NCBI GenBank assembly: GCA_026724425.1
Contig: JAIUCV010000009.1
Location: 22,139,050 to 22,203,049, forward strand
Direction: 5' to 3'
From: Erythrophleum ivorense
Taxonomy: Eukaryota; Streptophyta; Magnoliopsida; Fabales; Fabaceae
Length of the DNA: 64,000 nt
Each line of letters begins with the position of its first letter. The first letter of the stretch is position 1. The position numbers were made by a program, and so were the translations under genes. Below are positions 56,250 to 64,000 of this stretch, piece by piece. Below the pieces are notes generated by a model that did not search any database, was not told the origin of the DNA, and worked only from the letters and a program-made list of their open reading frames with translations.

Positions 56250-56362
56250 AGAGAAGGGCATTTTTATTCACTGATTTTTACTTGGTCCGACAAAGTAATT
56301 TTGATTTTTAAAGTCCTTCCCAATAAATATTAGATGGTTTGGGTCTTCTGACTAATTTTTCC
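56250..56362 (-). repeat. right terminal inverted repeat of the MULE
   Basis: Reverse-complement partner of 52,812-52,930, differing by scattered substitutions and short gaps. Confidence 0.82.
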
Positions 56363-56371
56363 TAAAATTTA

Positions 56372-57289
56372 TCTCAAAGCAAAAATAAAGGTTAATGATT
56401 GACTGGTGTAATTGAAGATAATTTGTGGTAAGATAGTGCATTTTTTTTTCTTTTGAAAATTTTCACTTTAAAAAATAAGTCTAACAAAGTAAAATTGTAG
56501 AAGCACTACTCCAATTATTTGGTTTAATTGAGTATATGATAAAAGTGGTACCAAACAGTCCATACGAAAACTCTTGTTGGAATATTGTAATAAAAATATA
56601 TTATTTTATAACCAGCGATTCAGTGGCTATTATGTATGCTTTTTTTTTTTCCCTAGTTGGATAATGGTATCATAGTATTGCCTTTCAAGAGATAATTTGA
56701 TTCATACTACAACGACTAATGGAAGTAAGGAAGACTCTTAAGAGAATGGAACCTTCTACCTTAATTACTCCTAAAGAATTAGTTTGCTTTTTCTCATCCT
56801 TCTTTTTACCAACAGCTATTTCTTAAAAAAATTGACAAAGTTGTTAAATTCTCTCAAATTCTGGAAGGAGTTCAGATTGCTAAGAACTTTGCTTCTTTTG
56901 TAAATCCTTACAATCTTTATGGCAAAAAAAAAAAAAAAAATCCCACCCTTGGAACATTAGACAACTCACACTCAATAATAGATCTCTAAGTATTAAAGAT
57001 GTCTTGGCTACCAAACTTTAGCAGTGCACTATCTTGTCAATCCCATAAGAGCAATACATTACCTTAAGCATTCCTAAGGCATTTATTAGATAGGGGATCT
57101 CAGAATAATATACTCACTTCCATGTGAGAGCTATCAGGCTAGCCCTAACCCTCTATGGCTGCCAATGATTGCCAGTCACGACCAAACTTACCTTTTTAAA
57201 TACCACTTACACTAGTTATAATTATGTTACTATTAGGACAACTCTAACTATGCTTAATGCAAGATATTTATTGTTCACATTCTACTTTA
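56372..57289. other. no gene seen
   Basis: AT-rich flank of the MULE with an A-run at about 56,926-56,942. Nothing recognised. Confidence 0.45.
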
Positions 57290-58243
57290 ATTACAGTGTT
57301 GAGTTAACAAATTAAACTCCTCCTACCAATATTAAAGTCTAAGTCTAGCTTGCATGATACGATATTAGTAGACATGCCCATTGAAGCACAACAAGTTCGA
57401 GAAGCCCTCATCCATCAAGAAACCCAAATTATTCAAAAACGTATGAGTCAGGTCCAAATGGCTCATGAAAGGATGACCTATACTTAAGAGGCCCAAATTG
57501 TGCTAGTATATGTCTAAAAATCTCAAAGAGCTCAAAATAATATCTATGTTAGACGTCGGCCCAAGTTTAGAACCCAAGATCCATATTTGATCAATATCTC
57601 TTTAAATATACAAAAGTGGAAGTCCAAGTGGAAGCCCAATTTTCTAAGAAGAGTCTATGGAGCAACTAAAGTTAATATCCAATATGTTAAAGGCCCAATA
57701 CAATTATACACATACAAGAGGAGTGCTAAGGCTCAATTAGAGTCCAATTACAAAAGATTAAAAATCATGTGTCAACCATGTGATTTTTAATGAAGCATGT
57801 ACATCCCATGTGACTACTTAAAGAAGCTAATTAGTTTTAACTAGGATTCTTTTTGAATTTTGTTTTTTATTATTTTATTATTTTTTGGACTTGGTCAAGG
57901 AGCTTATCTAGGAGATTAAGTTAAAATTAATATCCTAATCTTGTTCCTTGATTTTAGGCACCATTCAAAATATTTCTAATTAGATTTTAGAGTTTAACTT
58001 TTATTAGGATTTTAAGTCTTTTAAAAATTTTGCCTATAAAAGGCCCCCTATTGTACTTTATTTTGGGAGATCATGAATGAATGAATGAATTTGAGTATTA
58101 TTCAATACTTTGTGAGGCTTTTGCTTCTTTGTGTTCTCTGAGAGTTCACGTGACTTATCAAATAGTTTTAACTTACTCAATCTTCCAAGAGTTACAAAAC
58201 ACCAATTTGAACACAAGAGTCTAAGCCTTCTTAATGGGTAGCC
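57290..58243 (+). repeat. plus-strand LTR-retroelement remnant with promoter-like LTR
   Basis: 57,370-57,790 has broken coding-like text (AQQVREALIHQETQIIQKRM; the frame 57587-57790 is Lys/Tyr-rich), possibly a gypsy linker. From about 57,790 the text is LTR-like with TATAAAAGG (58,035-58,043) and a GAATGAATGAATGAAT run 40 bases further. The U5-like text stops at 58,243 and seems to resume at 61,170. Confidence 0.45.
58035..58043 (+). promoter_or_regulatory. TATA box of an LTR
   Basis: CCTATAAAAGGCCCCC, a near-perfect plant TATA context inside LTR-like sequence. Confidence 0.5.
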
Positions 58244-60016
58244 TCCTATAACACCCAACTTTTAATTCTTTAATTTAATACTATCTTGAATAATCATCTA
58301 ATAATATCTAATTGCGGAAGCTAAAATCAAAATCAACAACAATAATCAAATATATAATGACTTGATCAATTAATCCAAAAAAAGATCCAACATAATATTT
58401 TCATATTAAATTGTAACTCAAATATGCAACATAAATCTCATAACTGATCTAAATAACAAAAAAACTTAATACACTAAATTACTATATCTCAAAATCTCTT
58501 ATTACATCACATCATATTTTATACTCTATTACATCACATCTACTAAATAACTTCAACTAAGATATTCACTATGGAACCTTCCTTTCCTAATATTTGCCTT
58601 CTAACCTGGAAATGTCAAATTCAAAATAAGACATAGATAAGATAAAATTTTCAATAGCTAGTAAAGTTTTAAAACAATATTTTCAGCCATAAATCAAAGC
58701 TTTTCATAAATAATTTAATTCCTAAAATGCATGCATGTCTTGACACCTAATTTGAATCAGTAAACTTTCACAATCACTTTTATGAATCACTTTAAATAAA
58801 CCAAATATCTTTATAAATTCTTTTAGACTACAAGAAGTTAAGAAAAACTATATGCTCATCAATAGAAAGGCAACTAGATAGATGAGATTCTCAATCAAAG
58901 CCTTTGCCTTTAAGTGGCTCTACAGTGTAAGCTATAGTGCTCTCACTCAATCCATTTCATATCGAAAAGAGATCTATGACCTTAAGCTTGACCCTCGACT
59001 ATTAGTCATCACTATTAGGATTTAGGTGTGCACCATCTCATCCAAAACATTTAGCCTTTGCCTTGGTCCTTTGAACTTATAACATATAGCATTTCACCAA
59101 ATCCTCATGATGATCGTCATGTAAAATAATCTACCTTGGATATCCACTACAAAGTTTACAACAATGGGGACAACATTCGTGATTATACATTTGAAAATAT
59201 AACATGGCAATATAAAACATTTTACTTCAAGTAAAGCAACAACTCCAATTCAATAATTTCATTATCTCATTGCGCAAACTCATAATTTCAACATAAAATT
59301 TCCATCAACTCATACAAGCCAAAACATTATCTCAATAAACTCTTTTTATCAAATACTTGAAGTGCAAACAAAGTATTTCATAAATCTCGTTTCATAAAAC
59401 ATAAGAATGCATTTAGAATTATATTTATGTGCACTAGTTACTTTGATTTGAAGCTAAGAGAACACTCGCCAAGCAATCCTCCACTAAACACAAGTTAACA
59501 ATCTACAACAATAAAATATAATAAATATATAAGTATAATAAATCTAAATATTATGTAATTCACTTTTAAACCACTACCAAAAATCCTTTTTAAGCTAATA
59601 GCTCTCCAATTCACACCACAACTTCACTAATCCAATGCTTTATCTTCAACAAATGATATCAAAACATTTAATGAAACCCTAATTCCTAGCTTAAATCCAT
59701 TAAATATATAAAATAATAAGTATAGAATCTAAAATATATATTAATTCAGTCTTTAGCTCAATTTCAATTTTACCTAGGCATTTTATCAAACACTTAATGT
59801 TCACAAAAATTAATTAACATAAATTAAATATTCCAATACCAACCATTCAAAAATTTAATTGGTTCAAAAGAAAGCTAAACATGAATAACACATTTTATTC
59901 TTCACTCTGTCTAAATCCTCTAAGAGACCATCCAATTATGAACTCAAAGTGTTGCATCCATGGAGCTACCCTAGTTTCTAGATACACTTTCTCTCTCTAA
60001 ATGGTGGAAAATGCTA

Positions 60017-60075
<59 letters not shown>

Positions 60076-61169
60076 CCCTTTGGTGTGTCTAATGTGGGGT
60101 GTTTATTTTCCAAAATAAAATAAAAGATGACATGAGTAAGTGTATGGGTCATAGGTCTAGTCTATGGGTCTTGAATTAAATCCATTTAAAATTCATCTTA
60201 GACTATGATAACTCACTTAATATTTACTATAGGGTTAAAGTAATTTTAATAACTATTGGGCTTTTATTTCTATTTATTTAATTGGGCTAAATTAAACTAA
60301 TTGGGACTTTTAATTTAATAAGTAACCAAACATCATATAAAACATGTCCCCTTATATGTAATAATTAATGAATTCTTAATAATTTTCAATTAATTATTCT
60401 AACTAATTTATTAATTTAAGATGTTACATCAGCCACACAAAAATCAAGCTTCAAGATGAATTTTGGACAAAATAACATCACAAATGAAGAGGATTTACAT
60501 ACCCACACTTTAGGCTCACCTCTTCTACTCCTTCACAAAATCACTCTAAAAACTCCACTTCCAACAATTTAGGTTTTTATAAACTATCACCAAATCAAAA
60601 GTTATTTGGCTAAAAAGAAAGAAGAGAAAGAGTAGATTATTTTCTATAACACTCATTGGAGCAAAAAATTGCATCCCTCTCCCTAAAAATGGCCTTGAAC
60701 ACAACCCTCAACCCTTCCTACTCCCGTTTTGCGTTTCATCGCCTCTTCCTAGCTATGTGCATATCTTACACAAATGAAGGAGAGAAAGTAAGTTTTAGTC
60801 AAGTGTGAGTTGGGTTTAAGTCATGGATTATGGGTTTTAGGCTATCTAGGTTATGGGTTTTCTTAATTCCTAATTTTTTTCCTTCCAAATTATATTTTAG
60901 GGTCTCCTTTAAAATGATTTTATTTTAAATAGGGAATAAAATTTGTAATTAATTGTTTCCTTAAGGCAACAAATTAAATTTCTACCAAATTAAATAAAAA
61001 CTCAAAAATAAATTTATTTTCTATGAAATTTCTAATTTATTTATTTTTTCAAAAATCCTTAATATATTTATTTTCTCCCAATTATCCTTTATTTAAATTA
61101 TCTTTCCTTTTATTCCTTATTTTAATTATTTTTCCTCTATAATCTATATCAAATATTTTTAGGATATTA
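58244..61169 (-). repeat. gypsy LTR material nested in another LTR
   Basis: Left edge TATAACACCC, right edge GGATATTATA, with an inner edge GATGTTACA at 60,428, so it may be one ~2.9-kb LTR or two adjoining pieces. It resembles the repeat at 35,869 and, in its ends, the solo LTR at 14,497. TAGCC (58,239-58,243) and TAGCT (61,170-61,174) could be a worn 5-bp target duplication. No gag or pol inside. Confidence 0.5.
60019..60073 (+). repeat. (CT)n microsatellite
   Basis: About 27 uninterrupted CT units followed by CCCCCC, inside the gypsy LTR material. Confidence 0.97.
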
Positions 61170-62851
61170 TAGCTGGTCCTTTTATGTCTTGTCCGCTGTG
61201 ATTCCATTTATCTTTGTGCTGCTTCTCGGTTACATTTGTTTCATCTTCTATTTACCTATGTGCTGATACATCTACTTTTGCCTATGTTGCTACATTTGTT
61301 TCATCTATATCTATGTAAGCTGACCTTTGGTGCAATAATTGCATCTTTCCTTAGTGACTTCAAGAGTAATATGATTGAAGATGATATTCGCTAGTCTCGT
61401 GAAAGTTACAGCTTTTTATTGGACATTGTTCCATCGTTGGCTTCTAATTAGCAAGGAGTGTTTGATGTGGAAGACGGAGCATTTTTGACACTATATGGGA
61501 ATGTTTTTCAAAGAGGAGTTTGGTTTCCATTTGATATATGTTTATATTCTATAATAGCTTCAGTTGGGGTAAATTTTGTTACTTGACCCTAAAAGCTATT
61601 CAATATGTATTTGGCATTGTGGCTTTGTTTTGTTATGCGAGGGTAAAACTATCTTTTGTTTTGTTCTATCATTTCTTTAATATAAATGAATATGCCAATA
61701 TATGCGGAATATTCACTAATATCAGTAGACCTAGTTGTGGATGTCTCTTTATTAAGAGTTACATAGGTTCAAGCTCACTATGGGAATATAGCTTTTTGCA
61801 TGTGCTAAGTGTAAAATCTTCCTTTTAATTAGAATTTGTTTAATAATAATTAAGTAACTTTAGTATATTAGATAATATTTTAAAAGAATTAGAATATAAT
61901 GTATAACCAAATAATGAAAATTTATTTAGTTTTATAATTATAAAATATAAAGAAAATTTTTTAGAATTTTTAGAGATATAATAAGAATTTTCATGAATTA
62001 TTTGGAATTAGTTGCTAATAGGAAATTAGAAGAAATAATGAAATAAATATTTACATAGTTAATTTCTATAAACTCTCAAAGCCAAAAATATCCTAGAATT
62101 GTTTAAAAAAAGATATTTAAAAAATAAAATTTTTTAAATAAAATTCTAAAAGTTAAAATATAATTAGAAAACGTTTAAAATAAAAACCTGTAACTTTCAC
62201 AGGATTAAAATGTAATTTTGGAAAAACTAAAATTTAATTTTAACTTATACCAAAATATAATTTTTATGAAGAAACTAAAGCTGCAATAATAGCAAACTAA
62301 GAAAGTCGGGAATTTTAACATACATCATACATCGCTACCAAAAAAAAAACACATACATCATACATCTTTCCTTATATGGGATTCATATTCAAGGGTTCGA
62401 CTCATTAGAAGTATGGCATAGGGGGCGTATTACACAAACCCGATCATAATTGATGCACAAGTCTTGAACCAGTAAACAAAACTACCATAGGAACGCAAAA
62501 ACCAAACAAATCTTTCAGTTCATAGAACAGCAATTATTTCAACTTCACATAGTAGAATATCACAAAAATAGGAAGAATTAAATTATTTTCTCTTATCTAA
62601 AATAAGGTAATAATAATTTCCTTCATCTTTCATCTTGCCATTTTTCTCTTATGCTCTATAGAACTGTCGTCAATAACTAAACTTGCTTTTGTTCTAAGCG
62701 TTTTTAGCAAGTAAATACTTCACAAAATGGCATCTACTTTAGCGCAAATTTCAAAGCTACAACAGGTAGGAAATTTTAGTTCATCAAAAAACGAGGAATT
62801 TTTTTTAATAAAAAACTTTTATGTTTAGAGCTATAAAACAAAATTTTGATG
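61170..62851. other. no gene seen
   Basis: 61,170-61,320 looks like the tail of the interrupted LTR (CTTGTCCGCTGTGATTCC). The 96-codon frame 61538-61828 shows no motif. The remainder is AT-rich. Confidence 0.4.
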
Positions 62852-62933
62852 TTACAAAGGCAGGAATCAAATAGTCACGGTTGCGACATATTTGATTCCT
62901 GCCTTTGTAATAGTCACGGTTGTGACATATTTG
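62852..62933. repeat. perfect 22-bp hairpin combined with a 23-bp direct repeat
   Basis: Arms 62852-62873 and 62889-62910 are perfect complements (TTACAAAGGCAGG... / ...CCTGCCTTTGTAA) around a 15-nt loop. The loop text GTCACGGTTGCGACA recurs right after arm 2 as GTCACGGTTGTGACA, giving direct copies at 62872-62894 and 62911-62933 with one difference. Confidence 0.93.
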
Positions 62934-64000
62934 CGCATGAAACACACAACTCTCAGCTATCTCAAGGACTGTGAAGGTTACTTAAAAATAGAATTATGCC
63001 CCCTCATTACCATGCGTAACAAAAGCTACTCTAAACATGTCCTAAAAGCAAAAATCTGCATATTTTTGTTACGATTTGTAATTTTCCCTATCTTGACTGG
63101 ATGAACTGGACCAGAATGCAAGTCAAAAATAAAAAGGAAATGCAAAACACACATCTATATTTCTAACAGATAAAAAGCAGACATACAAGAAGAACTGGCC
63201 ACAAAGAAGGGACAACATGGCAGAAAAGGACCTGAGCCAGGTATATACTGGCTTAACCTAAGATTACATTATCCAGAAACAAATCCTGGAGCTGTAAAAA
63301 GCACAGCAATCATAGGAGTGGAACTCATTGCCACGTTGATAACACGGTGTACAATTTTAGCTCTTATAGCAATCCAACAGAACTAAATCTACTCATATTT
63401 CATGTCATTAAGTGGATAAGGGATGACTTCATTTTTCATCAAGCATTACTCTGGAAAGCTACTTGTCTTTAAGCATATCTCGTGCAACAAGAAGTAACTC
63501 TATCATTATCCTAAACATTTTATTTTCACCAGAAATTATATCACTAATTAAGAACAAATAAAATATCAAAGGATTAAATCACAAGTAACACCGGGTTTTC
63601 CAATCTGAAATACTAGGAATACGAAAGGTGAATTACAACTCAGATAATCCAACAGCTAGATGAAATTCTCTGACTACATAGAAGCAGAACCTACCCAGAT
63701 ACCACTTTTTACATCTTTCTAATTTGAGGATATGCATGCAACAGACCAATGAAATTACAAGAAGTACAAGAGTTTAGCATCCATAGACAGATATTATAAA
63801 TCTGATTATCAGAAGAGGAATTTAATAAGGGATACAATTCATTTTATACAATAAACAGACACCTCCAACTTAGAAATTAGAATGATTGAGGCTTAAAACT
63901 GCAAATAATCAAAACAAGTTAAATGATAAAATCAAAGTCAAGAACTATCTTATTGTGCATTTTATGTTTCTTGCATCAAGAGAAGATGGAAAGGTTGACA
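62934..64000. other. no gene recognised to the window end
   Basis: Composition is less extreme than the spacers to the left and could be UTR or intron of a gene lying further right, but no exon or splice pair could be supported. The 70-codon frame 62892-63104 starts inside the hairpin and is not convincing. Confidence 0.4.

Larger units (their letters stand above)
52812..56362. mobile_element. Mutator-like element (Pack-MULE), 3,551 bp
   Basis: Ends GAAAAAATTAATATGG (left) and GGAAAAATTAGTCAG on the complement (right). Terminal inverted repeats run about 115-120 bp and include the shared AAAAATGCCCTT and GTAAAAATC-type blocks. A perfect 9-bp target duplication, TAAAATTTA, lies at 52803-52811 and 56363-56371, the size made by Mutator transposases. 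No transposase is seen, so it is non-autonomous. It carries a captured GRF fragment in the reverse direction and a pair of internal repeats. Confidence 0.85.

Noticed and set aside
61538..61828. Plus-strand 96-codon Phe-rich frame
   Set aside because: AT-rich hydrophobic composition, no motif, and no promoter or intron signals that convince.

Overview
The window is plant nuclear DNA, almost certainly from a eudicot. It has intron-split genes with GT/AG borders, a plant defensin, a DUF639 gene, Ty1/copia elements primed by initiator tRNA-Met, large gypsy LTRs, an RPA-carrying Helitron, a MULE holding a piece of a GRF (growth-regulating factor) gene, and long AT-rich spacers. Nothing suggests bacterial, organellar or viral DNA. 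The species cannot be fixed from what I see.

Left part (1-10.5 kb): the 5' half of a minus-strand copia element (to 1851) runs off the left edge. A small TRIM-like element (2352-3353) has a 695-bp Tourist/Harbinger-like MITE in one LTR. A LINE fragment lies between two 38-bp direct repeats (3691-4529). A whole minus-strand copia element with a perfect 5-bp target duplication (4823-9616) follows, but its reading frames are broken.

Gene 1 (10.57-30.12 kb, plus): the last five visible exons of a DUF639 membrane protein. All five keep one open frame of 450 codons, although two introns have grown to about 11.1 and 6.5 kb. The first holds a plus-strand copia scrap and a minus-strand copia copy that is itself cut by a 3.7-kb solo gypsy LTR. 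The second holds a complete but dead plus-strand copia element. Upstream exons must lie left of the window or were lost.

Middle (30-46.5 kb): repeats only. They comprise a lone LTR with a primer site, a recent 116-bp tandem duplication, a decayed gypsy gag, a truncated gypsy LTR, and a degenerate minus-strand Helitron with Rep, Pif1-type helicase and RPA-like parts.

Right part (46.5-64 kb): a small two-exon defensin gene (49043-49576) sits between inverted copies of an AT-rich repeat. A 171-bp tandem duplication and a short possible gene with its own promoter (51155-51346) follow. Next is a 3.55-kb MULE (52812-56362) with long terminal inverted repeats and a perfect 9-bp target duplication. 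It carries, in reverse, a decayed GRF fragment (QLQ exon, spliceable intron, WRC exon). This Pack-MULE is the most notable feature. Gypsy LTR material fills 57.3-61.2 kb, and the last 2.8 kb has no recognisable gene.

Only the DUF639 gene and the defensin look intact. The rest is layered transposon debris whose nesting order can be read from target duplications.
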